Assembly: GCA_047495785.1 (NCBI GenBank)
Contig: JBLDXI010000036.1
Coordinates: 744,001 to 808,000 of the forward strand
Length of the DNA: 64,000 bases
Origin: Lepidodermella squamata
Taxonomy: Eukaryota > Gastrotricha
Direction of reading: 5' to 3'
The notes under the pieces were generated by a model that made no database searches, was not told where the DNA came from, and saw only the letters and a list, made by a program, of their open reading frames with translations. Each line of letters starts with the position of its first letter. Position 1 is the first letter of the stretch. Positions 20,071-29,755 of the stretch are shown piece after piece. A program made the position numbers and the translations under genes.

Positions 20071-22655
20071 CATAGAGAAAAAAATGACCAGAGTAAGCAC
20101 TCAAGCTAAAATTTTGATCTCCATTATTATAGAAGTGCGTTCGCAAAACGGATACAGTGCTCCCTCGATAAAAGCACTGGGTCGGGAGCCAGACGCGGTC
20201 TTTAAACAAGGGAAAGCTATAACGAGGGCTGTAATTGAATGCAGTAGCTAAAAATAGACCGTTTCTACGTCTTAAGACAGTTGCCATGCCAACGCGCAGA
20301 AAGAGACGGACACGGATTACGTGTCATTGCAAATTTCGCTCGCTAAAGACTGTTAAACAATAACACTATTAATCACTAGTTCTTCGCCAAGTTTTTATTC
20401 TTATTTGCCAGGGCGGCTTTGATATGACTGGATGGCCTTGTTTTTTTACTCTGATTTTAAGTCCTGCCTGGGGTTAACGAACTCAGAATAAAAAAACCTG
20501 GAATCTCATTATTTCAATTTACTTCAAAAATGCCCAGCTCGTCCGATTTCGCAAACAAATTTCATTTGAAATCACAGCTTAAAAAAATCGATCACCCTGG
20601 TCAAGATTGACCAGAATACTTCTGAATAAATCACCAGCAAATTCAGCCAAACATTCTCAAGATAATGCTGTGTTCAATTCATATAACTCATGCTTAGCCT
20701 AAAATTCGTAAAATTATTTAAAAAATAATATGAAATTTGAAACAATTAGGATGACAAAATGTATTTTCGACAATTTTTTCCCGGTTAACCTGACTTTTTC
20801 TTTTTTAAATTCATCGAATTAATGGTATTGAGCAATCACGGACCGATTTCAAGGCATAAGACGTGTGGTTCCATCAAGAGGGAAGAGGGAACAAGAGGGT
20901 GTTTATATTGAATGGAATAAATTTGTATCTTCTCAGGCGTGATCATTTTCATTCGACTGGCCTATTAGGATCAAGGTAAAAATCGGGCAGAAGCTCCCGC
21001 CGCCCCTCCTCGGGATGTTGCGATTTTCAAAGTCAAAATCGAATTATTAAAAGTTGTACAAAAAACCCGTAAAATTGCCAAGGCGTTGAGCAATGAAATC
21101 GTAGAGTAGTGGCAGCCAGTTTCATGTTAGATCAGGCCTATCGACTATCGAAAATCGGCTAATAATCCAATAACTCAGGACAACTGGAACGATTGAAAAC
21201 GGTCTAATTTTATGAGAATAAATCCATGTATCGAAATTAAAATAAATCGTAAAACAAGGACGCGTTTCTTCATGATTACGCAACACAGCCGGGAACAAAA
21301 TTGGGAAAACTGAAGTTTCAGTTTCCTTAAAAAAACACGATTTATATCCTAATTTGATCATGCTACATAATAATGCTGGTAAATTTCAAGAGATTTTCTG
21401 GCCGGGAAAAAGCTAAAAATTGAAAAATCAGGGCAATTCAGATGAGTCTTTTAGTTGATCAGCAATTGGCCTGAGGGAAAATCTGCAAATCAAGGAGAGC
21501 TAAGATTGACGGGCATTTTTATTGTTATTGAAATGAATCGCTGATTTTGTCTGATAAATTGGCGTAATTTCTGATAGAAAAATTTAACAAAAAACAAAAG
21601 TTTAACTCGCAGCACGACTTGAGTGGCAGCTAATCCTCACACTCTGTTGCATAATCACAGCCATTTCAAAGCCACAGGAACAGTTTAATGCACTGATGAT
21701 CTTTCGGTTTGAACTTAACTTGAAAAAACTGGATCTCTCAAAACCACGACAACGCACCGCTAGGTTTCTAGGAACGCTTTATTATTTTAATTTTTCACGC
21801 TTAATTTTTTAAATCTATCAAATAATTATTTTTTGTTTAATTACAAATTTACAACTAATTTATTTGGCAGGGTCCAAAATAACGGTCTACAAACGAGGGA
21901 GTTCTTTTAAGGAGGGTGCCACTAACGAGGGAGCACTGTATCTCCGTTGTTTACCAAATTTTGCATGCCTATAGAACGCGAGCTGCTCTTTCACGTGGTA
22001 TAAGATTTGAGGTGGGCAATTGCTGCTCAGTCTTGATCTCTTCAAAATAAGCAAAAGCAGGGACCAGGGGTTTATCCAGCTTGTTGTCTGAGGGGATGAG
22101 TTACAAAATTGAGGAGTTTTGGAGGTTAAAAAATATGGCGCTCGCTCGCGGATAATCACTTTTTGCTCCTATATTTCTATTATTTTACATTATTTTATGA
22201 GAGAAATTGCGCGCTATTTCACTTTTCTTCGTGCTGTGCGGCTTTTTATTCGAGTGTGCGTTGTGCGCGCTCAAATTTGTCGCTCAAAATGCGGCACGCA
22301 ATACTGGTTACGCAACCAGCATTAGTGCGCGCGCTCATTGTCACAGTCACACGCTAAATTCGAATATGCAAATTAACATAACAGTGCTGTTTAAACTGTT
22401 TCGAGAAGGTCGACTAAAGAAGTCGACTACTAAGGTAAGTTCTGTTAAGGCTGCCGCCCCTACGGGATCAGTCATGAATTGCACAATACTATTACTGTCT
22501 CTAAAATTTAGGGGATGGCCACTGGGGGATGGCCACGAGAAAGAGCAGCTCGCGTTCTATAGGCATGCAAAATTTGGTAAAGTCAACTTTAAATAAAAAT
22601 GAAGATTTAGAAATTTTAGCTTGAGTGCTTACTCTGGTCATTTTTTTTCTCTATG
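20071..22655. mobile_element. hAT-type element hosting a nested transposon
   Basis: Perfect 8-bp duplication GAATGAAC (20063-20070, 22656-22663). Long inverted ends begin CATAGAGAAAAAAATGACC and continue through AGAGTAAGCACTCAAGCT. The arms resume after a diverged stretch as AAATTTTGCATGCCTATAG (about 21956-21995 and 22540-22582). Without the 1784-bp insert and its TA duplication, the element is about 799 bp with no transposase, so it is a MITE-like derivative. Confidence 0.85.
20155..21938. mobile_element. Pogo/mariner-like non-autonomous element, copy 1
   Basis: 1784 bp with terminal inverted repeats CAGTGCTCCCTCG and a TA duplication on each side (20153-20154, 21939-21940). Internal motifs such as CTATAACGAGGG echo the ends, as in pogo/Tigger-type elements. 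No transposase frame exceeds about 80 codons. It lies within the left half of the hAT element at 20071-22655. Copy 2 at 34539-36322 has the same length and appears base-for-base the same by eye, so movement was recent. Confidence 0.88.
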
Positions 22656-22663
22656 GAATGAAC

Positions 22664-23013
22664 GTCCTGAAACTTGAATCCTATCTTTCTCTATTGAGCC
22701 TTCAAAGATGAGGGAGTGTAGCATGGCTAATCCGTCTAGCCGATAACCGCGAACGTGTGATACAGCGAAAATCGGATCTCTTGCAGCCCTAACTGCAAGA
22801 AGTTCCGAGTCTTCAAATGTCGATAGTATATGGGTACGGTCAAGCCAATTATCACGTTTGCATTGGCTCGTCTTAATTTGGTTCATAGACGTATCGCAGT
22901 TTGCAGTTACGGAGTCAGACGTCCAAAATGTTAGAATTTCGTGTTTGCGTAGTGAAGGTATGTCATTATTCTTCAAAATACTAACGAGGATAATTAGGAA
23001 GATCATAGAGCAC
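22664..23013. other. Upstream region of receptor gene 2
   Basis: A 122-codon minus-strand frame overlaps the transposon end and has no recognisable domain, so it is not called. The TATA motif follows at 23014. Confidence 0.35.
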
Positions 23014-23021
23014 TATAAAAG
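23014..23021 (+). promoter_or_regulatory. TATA box of receptor gene 2
   Basis: TATAAAAG, 77 bp before the ATG at 23098, leaving room for a short 5'UTR starting near 23045. No equivalent is seen at receptor copy 1, so the two copies may have different promoters. Confidence 0.5.
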
Positions 23022-23097
23022 TCGAGTTTTTCAGTGCCTCAAATGAAAGCTTCGCTAGAGCCGTCTGTACTTGATCTGTAACATCGATAGTCGAGAA

Positions 23098-25473
23098 ATG
23101 AATATTATCATCGTCACGTTATCACTATTTTCTTATTTTCTCTCTGCTGCGGCTGTTGAGAACGTTACAGAGCCTGTCACTTTGAAACTATTGATGATGT
23201 ACGCGATGACTGGGGCCTTCATAAAATTTGAGGACGCCCCAGCGACAGCTCAACTTGTCGCAAAGCTGATCAACGATCGATCCGATATTTTGCCTGGCTA
23301 CAAGCTCGACATCGAGATCGGAGACGAATCAGTCAACTCGGGTAGATCGGTCCTAGCTGCGGTTAATTTCTCGCGATCTATGGAGAATAACGACAAAATT
23401 ATTCCATCTCCGATCATCATTGGGGCTAGCGTTACAGCTGCTTGCAATGCCCTCGGATCATCCCTGGCTTATTTCGACTACGTCGCTCTCTCAACAGGCT
23501 GCGTTGCTGATATAACGAGTAACAAAAGTCGATTCCCGAACCTGTTTCTATCAACCGGCGTTTCGTCCACTAAGAACTACGGCATTGTTAGATTCTTCCA
23601 AGAAATCGGGAAGTGGAACAGATTCGCCCTGCTTGTCTTTGCACAAGCATCAAGTGAGGTCTTTGAAGGAACCATCCACTTCAAAACCACAGCGATAAGC
23701 CTAGGCATGGAGGTTTCGTGGTTCAACGTTGTTCTCAGCTTCGATCTTGAGACAGCCTGGTCTTTGAAAAACAGCGGCTCAAGGGTAATCTATATCGTAG
23801 CTAATAGTAAAAGCTTCATGGTCATGTTCTACTGTTATACCTACATGGTTGGCATGACCGGGAAAAGGTTCGTATTTTTCACTGGGGATAACAACTTCCC
23901 AGACCCAGCTTTCATACCTGAATCCACCCTACCTGAGGGTTGTACTAGAGCTGCCCTCTACGAGCAGATCAAATCATCATTCTGGACAGGAATTCTCGAT
24001 GGGTCTCAAGTCCCACAAGCTAAATCATACCTTGGTTTGAATCAGTCCCAATTCGACGAGTTGCTGTTCGATTTCAAGAAATCTCGCTCAAAGGGCCAAG
24101 ATTTCGACTTCAGGTTTCTGGTCCATGACGTGACGTCAATCGCAGCTCTTGCCCTCAACTCAGCCGATCAAATTCTATCAAAGCAAAACATGTCACTGAG
24201 AGATTTTAAATCGAAACCGAACTATGTCTCAACAGCGATAAAACAAGCTTTTCGAACACTCGACTTTTCAGGGTTAAGAAATTCCAGGATAAGGTACGAT
24301 GAGAACGGATCTTTCTATGGCATGTTGATCAACATCGATTATTGGACACCGAAAACTGGATTTCAGAAGGTAATTGCAATGGACCATGATGGGAATGTGT
24401 CAGATTCGAAAAGTTACTCCGTGAAGCAAATCGTCAAGAATTTCCCTTGGCTTACTACCGATGGCAAACCTCCAAGAGATCGGGAGAACCACGTTAAAAT
24501 TCTCCACAAAAATCACTTCGATTCAGAAAGGACGATTTGGATGCTGTGTATCGTAGCCACTCTACTCCAAATTTTCGGATTAGCCTTGACTATGCGAGTT
24601 CATTCAATCAATCAAAGTTTCGAACTGACCCAGCCCAATGTGAAGTGTCTCGGAGTTTTCGGTTGCTTGCTGTTGAATTTCGGATCTTTCTTATGTGTAA
24701 CTGAGACAGGCGAAACTTTCCCACCGTTGATTGTCGCAACTTTCGGATTAGGAATAACTTTCATCACATGGGCAAGTGGAGTAAGGATTGTCATTGTTGA
24801 ACTAGCCATCCACTCGAAGCTTCGAGGCGTAAGCTCTCGCATAACTTTCCACATGTTCAGAACTAGGAAGCAAAAGGCAAAAAAGCTGAATGAAGGCCAA
24901 GTTGCAATTTTGAGCGTACTTACTACAAAGATAAAACAGGAAATCATCGCGGCAGGGCGACTGAGCTTCAAACTCCTGCCAATTTTCGTGATAACTCAAG
25001 TCGCCTTTCTAGCTTCATGGCTTGTGATTGCTCCATTCAATTGCAGGGTGAAGCAATTTTCACGTGAAGAATATAACGAAGAAACTGATAAGAGAATCGA
25101 CCATGACGTTATCGACTGCATTTCTGAAGATCACATTGCGTGGGCGATCTCGATTCTCATCTTCCATGCAATTCTCCTGATTTCCTTAGGATTCCTCGCG
25201 GTTCTACTCCGGTCATCGGGGAGAAATCAACTATGCCCCGAGTTCAATCACAATGCTTTACTGATAATGCTTGGTCTAGCGATTTATTTCATTTCAATAT
25301 TCGCGTTACTTATCATGAATAACCCACTGATGCGGCTTGAAGTTGTAGCAGCTCTCGGTTTGGTTTACTCAGGATTGGCAAGTGCGATATGGATAGAGCC
25401 AACTATTGTACAGATTCAGATGAGCAAAGTCCATGCATTAGAGAAATGGAAACTTGGACATTATCATAAATGA
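23098..25473 (+). CDS. Class C (GABA-B-like) receptor, intronless, copy 2
   Basis: 791 residues from the ATG at 23098, chosen because it begins directly with a signal peptide (MNIIIVTLSLFSYFLSAAA); the same frame is open a little upstream without an ATG. Architecture is as in copy 1: ANF-like ligand-binding domain, seven membrane helices, minimal tail. Long stretches of the binding domain are the same as copy 1 or nearly so (for example TLKLLMMYAMTGAFIKFEDA), with more change in TM regions and loops. This copy has a slightly longer, Lys/Glu-rich C-terminus. AATAAA lies at 25507. Both copies lie on the plus strand about 10 kb apart with unrelated genes and transposons between, so the duplication is not a fresh head-to-tail tandem. 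Confidence 0.85.
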   Translation: MNIIIVTLSLFSYFLSAAAVENVTEPVTLKLLMMYAMTGAFIKFEDAPATAQLVAKLINDRSDILPGYKLDIEIGDESVNSGRSVLAAVNFSRSMENNDKIIPSPIIIGASVTAACNALGSSLAYFDYVALSTGCVADITSNKSRFPNLFLSTGVSSTKNYGIVRFFQEIGKWNRFALLVFAQASSEVFEGTIHFKTTAISLGMEVSWFNVVLSFDLETAWSLKNSGSRVIYIVANSKSFMVMFYCYTYMVGMTGKRFVFFTGDNNFPDPAFIPESTLPEGCTRAALYEQIKSSFWTGILDGSQVPQAKSYLGLNQSQFDELLFDFKKSRSKGQDFDFRFLVHDVTSIAALALNSADQILSKQNMSLRDFKSKPNYVSTAIKQAFRTLDFSGLRNSRIRYDENGSFYGMLINIDYWTPKTGFQKVIAMDHDGNVSDSKSYSVKQIVKNFPWLTTDGKPPRDRENHVKILHKNHFDSERTIWMLCIVATLLQIFGLALTMRVHSINQSFELTQPNVKCLGVFGCLLLNFGSFLCVTETGETFPPLIVATFGLGITFITWASGVRIVIVELAIHSKLRGVSSRITFHMFRTRKQKAKKLNEGQVAILSVLTTKIKQEIIAAGRLSFKLLPIFVITQVAFLASWLVIAPFNCRVKQFSREEYNEETDKRIDHDVIDCISEDHIAWAISILIFHAILLISLGFLAVLLRSSGRNQLCPEFNHNALLIMLGLAIYFISIFALLIMNNPLMRLEVVAALGLVYSGLASAIWIEPTIVQIQMSKVHALEKWKLGHYHK

Positions 25474-25940
25474 TAAATATATTCGACATTTTGCATGTTT
25501 TCATTGAATAAATAAACCATGGTAGTTTCAAAAATCGAATCTGCTTGAAACAATTGAACTTTAAATCGGTCAAACTTCGATGAATCGTCTTGCTTTTATG
25601 TTACCCGCCTGCTCTAAATTTTGCAAATTTGTCTTTTGAAAGACAGTTTCTCAGCCAAATATTTCTTATCGCGTTAATTGGAGAGGGAATCAAGCGTAGG
25701 AGCTATCATGTTTCCAATTATTTCGGCGTCCTTAGGTTGCTGCTTGAAACGGACTGGTTTGATTCAGTAGGCTTTCAGTGAGGAAGGCAAAAAACGAAAA
25801 AAAAAACATTTCAAGGCTATCTGGGAAACCAGCATACGATTGAAAAAAACTTGTTGAAAATTTCCACAAAGGATTCTGCTTGAATGACCATTAATTTGAT
25901 GAAATTAGCTCGAGGCGTAATCGGTCAACATAATGCTTAG
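25474..25940. other. 3' flank of receptor gene 2
   Basis: AATAAA at 25507-25512. No other feature recognised up to the flanked palindrome. Confidence 0.4.
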
Positions 25941-25990
25941 ATTATGGCCATAGAGAACGTAGTGATCACTACGTTCTCTATGATTATGGC
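25941..25990. mobile_element. 34-bp perfect palindrome flanked by 8-bp duplication
   Basis: ATTATGGC occurs at 25941-25948 and 25983-25990. Between them lie 34 bp that are perfectly self-complementary: CATAGAGAACGTAGTGA followed by its reverse complement. The 8-bp duplication and CATAGAGA start match hAT-type ends (compare CATAGAGA at 20071). It looks like a hAT element reduced to just its two termini. Confidence 0.7.
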
Positions 25991-26236
25991 ATATGTTCTT
26001 CCACGAAGCGTTTTAGGCTTAGAATTTATTAAACGAAAAGCTTTTTTTCTGAATGTGAATATTCAGTGAGTACTAACATGCCAAGTTTTTTTATATATAA
26101 GTGCTCATAGCGTAAATGGGCTGTCAGTATACATGATATGTATGAGAAAATCGCCAGCTGAAAAAACTTGTTTCGTGCACACGCTAATACATGAATGAAG
26201 CTTCATAGGTAAAAAACGCCGGCAGCTCGATGTAAA
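25991..26236. other. Spacer before tRNA
   Basis: No feature recognised. Confidence 0.3.
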
Positions 26237-26309
26237 GCCCGGTTAGCTCAGTCGGTAGAGCATGGGACTCTTAATCCCAGGGTCGTGGGTTCGAGCCCCA
26301 CATCGGGCG
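26237..26309 (+). tRNA. tRNA-Lys (anticodon CTT)
   Basis: 73 nt folding as a standard cloverleaf. Acceptor arms GCCCGGT / ATCGGGC have one G-T pair. Discriminator G is at 26309. The D arm is TAGCTCAGTCGGTAGAGCA. The anticodon stem is TGGGA/TCCCA with loop CTCTTAA, so the anticodon is CTT (26270-26272). The T arm is intact with GGTTCGAGCCC. No intron. A and B boxes are intact, so it should be transcribed by Pol III. Confidence 0.97.
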
Positions 26310-26317
26310 AATCTCTG

Positions 26318-26323
26318 TTTTTT
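26318..26323 (+). terminator. Pol III terminator of tRNA-Lys
   Basis: Run of six T's beginning 9 bases after the tRNA end. Confidence 0.8.
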
Positions 26324-26454
26324 CAATATTTTATGAATTTTCCTGAAAAGCATCCCGAGATCCAGCATGATACATCTTTAAATTCTGCGAATTTATAATT
26401 TAAAAGCTATTTTTCAAGTCGAGAAACTGAAGAAAGAAAGCGAGCAGGATAAAA

Positions 26455-26611
26455 CAGGGCGCGAAGTACGGGCGGTACGAAGTACGTACCCCAAGTTCGG
26501 CGGGCCAAAGTGGAAAAAACCCCAAAAACCCACATGGGGAACCTTGGTTCATAAAATTAGGGCTTGGTTCATAAAAATACCCCTAGTTCGAGGATCCTAC
26601 TTCGCGCACTG
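26455..26611. mobile_element. hAT-type MITE (CAGTGCGCGAAGTA family)
   Basis: 157 bp with ends CAGGGCGCGAAGTAC and, reversed, CAGTGCGCGAAGTAGGATCC. Flanking octamers GGATAAAA and GGAAAAAC agree at 6 of 8 sites. Same family as 16914, 33435 (related), 38344, 52911 and 62957. Confidence 0.65.
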
Positions 26612-26671
26612 GGAAAAACTGTTTTTTCATGACTTCCTTAAAATTCAAAATAAAAAAATAATTTCTAAAAT

Positions 26672-27574
26672 TTGCAGTTATCGATAGCCCAAGAAAATAG
26701 ACTAAACACTATAGAATATCGATGGCTTCGATCTATAGTAGGTGTCCACCTAATGGACTATATTCCAAATATAGACATTCGACTTGCGTTATGCGGAGGT
26801 CTCATTGAAGTGAGCCGCATTGTTGAGAAACAAAGGCTAAGGTATCTAGGGCACATAATTAGGTCACGTGACTATGACGTAGAAGGACTAATACACAAAA
26901 TATCATGAGACGTACTAGGACGCCGAGGCTCGAATAAAACTACTGATTTTTGTGTTATTTTTTAATGAGGTCCAAAGGTCACAGTGGCAAAAAATAACCT
27001 CATTAGCAGCGATCAGCAAAAAATCTCATTCACGAAAAGCACGTGTTTACGCAAAGATCAATTTTTTGCAGCGACGACAAGACCTCGATCTTCATCTCTA
27101 AACCTAAAACGCCGGGTTTCGCGCGCCGTTTCTTGTAATTTTTTTCACTTTAAAAAATATTAAATAACCGATAATAATTTAAATAAATAATTTTCAATTT
27201 GCCACTTAATTATTCTGTTTAGTCCGCAGTCACGTGAATCATTTGCGTTATTCCGGCACGTGACGCAGAGAATTTTCTATGGGGAGATAGGAGCCCCGGC
27301 GTCCTAGTACGTCTCATGCAAAATATATATTTGGACGCCTCCGCTTGGGTGGTTTGCACCCAGAGGTAGACCTCGAACCAGATGGATCAACGGAGTGCAT
27401 AGAAGCCTAATTAAAGTAGGTCTTACTAAGGAAATTCGCCGGAAAAAGAAAACCAATAAGAAAAGAACAATAAGGTCAAGGATAAGAAAAATAAAGCCAC
27501 TAAGAAACGAGAAAATAGAAAAAATCCCGGCGAAAAGGATTTTGAGATCAAAATTATTCCCGATGTCCAACTAG
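26672..27574 (+). mobile_element. LINE reverse-transcriptase C-terminal remnant
   Basis: The plus-strand frame reads ENRLNTIEYRWLRSIVG and later RLRYLGHIIRSRD, typical of the post-RT region of non-LTR endonuclease-RT proteins. It is interrupted at 26904-27318 by a MITE, and resumes in the same frame after the target duplication with GWFAPRGRPRTRWINGV and a lysine-rich tail to a stop at 27572-27574. The 5' part, including the catalytic RT core, is missing, as usual for 5'-truncated copies. The 3' end may extend to the ATTATTATT tract near 27762-27782. Confidence 0.75.
26904..27318. mobile_element. hAT-type MITE inserted in the LINE
   Basis: 415 bp with inverted ends CATGAGACGTACTAGGACGC extending to about 28 bp with one mismatch, and a perfect 8-bp duplication CAAAATAT (26896-26903, 27319-27326). 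Insert plus duplication is 423 bp. No open frame of note. Confidence 0.85.
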
Positions 27575-28224
27575 CGGAATCGGTTTCTTTTGAAAAAGAT
27601 GAATGGCGCATGGTTGTTAACTCGATTGAAAATTACGAATTCTATACAAAAAGCAGAATCCTCGACTGTGGGGGTGGGTGAGGATCATTCTTTGCCTGCC
27701 TTCGCCCTCTTCAAAACCGGAAACGGTACACGACGCTCAGTCCCGAAGAGGATAAATAAAAACATTATTATTATTTATTATATTCAGTTCCACCATTTCA
27801 AATCTTGCCAATATCACAGCCTTGAAAGTTACAATAATAGAATTTCTGGAGTTTCTTTCCATCTGGTCTTTTGTAGGATATATGATCCTCTATAACACGC
27901 TTTTATATAGGCTGACTCAACTTTCAGAAAGTTCATATAAAGGATCAGCGGCGTGGTCTATTGACGAGGTGGCGCATGGATCGGGCACTTCATGTAGCAT
28001 TGGGGTGGTAACATGAATACACATTTTAGCAGAAAATTCTATTCATCTGCTGTGGCAAGCCAGTGGGATTGAGAAAATTATTCATTTTTTTTTTACAAAA
28101 ATCTGACTCAATTTGAATTTTTTCAATACACCGAACGAATCGATTCTGCTGAAAATGAATCAATATGCGGACGTATAAGCTGCTGATCACGCATAGTAAT
28201 TCCATCATCTAAATTTTTGCTGAA
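27575..28224. other. Between LINE remnant and oxygenase gene
   Basis: Probable LINE 3'UTR up to about 27785 (AATAAA followed by an ATT-rich tract), then no recognised feature. Confidence 0.35.
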
Positions 28225-29223
28225 ATGTTTACACTTCTTCTTCTCAACAGATTTAACCAGCAGGCCGTGCGGCAATGTCGAAACATCAGCCGGTTGCGCA
28301 CTGTCGGTTTTGTGGATGAAATTGTCGTCGAAAATTCACAGGCCCTACGGTCAATGGTCATGAAAATCGCTGATCCAAAATCGATTGAGCGCTTCGCATC
28401 AAATCCTGCGACGTACCACCGCGAAATCGAACGATTGAAGGACGACTGCGCCGCAGCAATCAGCCAGCACGCTGACGTGAAGCGGCTCAAACTTGCTAAA
28501 GCCGGCTATCTCGAGCCTAAGGCGCAAGTATTCCACATCAAAAACATGCCATTTCGCGGATCAAACGAGGCAGCTTACGCGAAACTGATTCAATTCGGCA
28601 TAGCTGGACTGATGAAAATGAACCCATTTGTAGATAGGGCGGAGCATTCCGGAGACCTTGCGCCGTCTGTATTCCACGGGATCAAACCAGTTCCGGGTAA
28701 GGAGCAAACTGTGACGGCTCTAAGCTCAGACAGACCGCTGGAACTGCACATCGACAACGGTTTCAGTGAAGATCGACCTGACTATCTGTCGTTATATTGC
28801 TTACAGGGGGATCAAAACGCAAGGACTCTATTCTACTCGGTTGAAAAATTGCTGGAATTGGCCCCGGTTGAGCTACGCAAACGTATGGAGGAGATTGGCT
28901 ACGAACCTGAGTTCAAGCATGAACCCCCTGAAAGCCACAAGGGCAAGGGAAAAGCTGTTATCGCGCCGCTTTTCTACCGACTCCACGATGATTCCCTGGC
29001 TATTCGGCCGACTTTCACAGCTGGCCACGGAATAACAGAACGATCTCGGCAATTATTGTGTAACATGAAAACTTGGTTCAATTCAGAGGAAGGCAGACCG
29101 AGTGGGATTAGTTTAGCGGGAGGTGAAATGGTGATTTTCTCCAACGCAACAGTTATGCATGGCCGATCAGCTTTCAAGGCGAAATATAACTGCGCACTGC
29201 GCCCAAACTCGGCATCTTGTTAG
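28225..29223 (+). CDS. Clavaminate-synthase/AsnO-like Fe(II)/2OG oxygenase
   Basis: 332 residues, intronless. The fold signature is that of the clavaminate synthase / L-asparagine oxygenase branch of TauD-like Fe(II), 2-oxoglutarate-dependent enzymes: LELHIDNGF (His175 and Asp177 as the HxD metal pair), RPDYLSLYCLQGD just after, and GGEMVIFSNATVMHGRSAF with the distal His312. Arg326 lies 14 residues after that His, where the 2-oxoglutarate-binding Arg is expected. Family members hydroxylate free or carrier-bound amino acids in bacterial peptide-antibiotic pathways; the substrate here is unknown. The N-terminus (MFTLLLLNRFNQQAVRQCRN, Arg-rich, no acids in the first 20 residues) could be a mitochondrial targeting peptide. 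The C-terminus ends soon after Arg326, which is short for the family. Lack of introns and bacterial affinity suggest horizontal transfer. AATAAA lies near 29356. Confidence 0.8.
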   Translation: MFTLLLLNRFNQQAVRQCRNISRLRTVGFVDEIVVENSQALRSMVMKIADPKSIERFASNPATYHREIERLKDDCAAAISQHADVKRLKLAKAGYLEPKAQVFHIKNMPFRGSNEAAYAKLIQFGIAGLMKMNPFVDRAEHSGDLAPSVFHGIKPVPGKEQTVTALSSDRPLELHIDNGFSEDRPDYLSLYCLQGDQNARTLFYSVEKLLELAPVELRKRMEEIGYEPEFKHEPPESHKGKGKAVIAPLFYRLHDDSLAIRPTFTAGHGITERSRQLLCNMKTWFNSEEGRPSGISLAGGEMVIFSNATVMHGRSAFKAKYNCALRPNSASC

Positions 29224-29262
29224 GATGTTTCTGAGCAGAACTGCGAAACAGGCCGAAATCCG

Positions 29263-29755
29263 CGATTGATTGCGTTTTTCTAAATTTTATGACATTTTCT
29301 TCCTGTTTTTCAAGAAAATCTATTGAATCTCAGATTTTTCTTACTCATTCTTTTCAATAAACCGATGAATAGAAAATAATATTTTCGATTTGTTTTTTGC
29401 ATTAAAAAGTTCTCTGAAAGACTTGAATTCAGTGATTTATTTGCCTGAACCTCAGCAATTTCCAGTATGATCCCGTTCAGTCAGCCCAAAGTAGCAAAAA
29501 TTTCGATTCAACGGCAAATACCCGCGATTAATTACATTATTCTAATTTTATCACATTTTTTCAAGAAAATCTATTGCATCTCAGATTTTTTAATCCATTC
29601 TTTTCAATGAACCGATGAATAGAAAATATCAACGGAGCTACGTTTTTGTATGGAAACTCTGAAATACATGTATTCAGTGATTTATTAGTCAAATCCTCAG
29701 CAATTTCCAGTATGATCACGATCAGTCAGCCCAAAGTAGTAAAAATTGCGATCCC
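29263..29755. repeat. Two-copy tandem duplication of a gene 3' end
   Basis: Unit 1 (about 29263-29514) and unit 2 (about 29523-29755) share the order CGCGATT..., TTTCAAGAAAATCTATTG, CAGTGATTTATT and CCTCAGCAATTTCCAGTATGATC, with scattered changes. Unit 2 includes the last codons and stop of the minus-strand membrane-protein gene (29697-30560). Unit 1 therefore carries a displaced copy of its C-terminal coding end plus 3' flank, now lying in the 3' region of the oxygenase gene. Confidence 0.7.

Noticed and set aside
21122-21361. 79-codon minus-strand frame found twice (also 35506-35745)
   Set aside because: Lies inside the two 1784-bp element copies; too short for a transposase and no DDE or DNA-binding motif visible.
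22119-22596. Open frames in the right half of the hAT element
   Set aside because: Low-complexity, GC-alternating sequence inside a MITE-like element; no domain.
22638-23006. 122-codon minus-strand frame upstream of receptor gene 2
   Set aside because: Its 3' end lies within the hAT element end; no domain, signal peptide or splice support.
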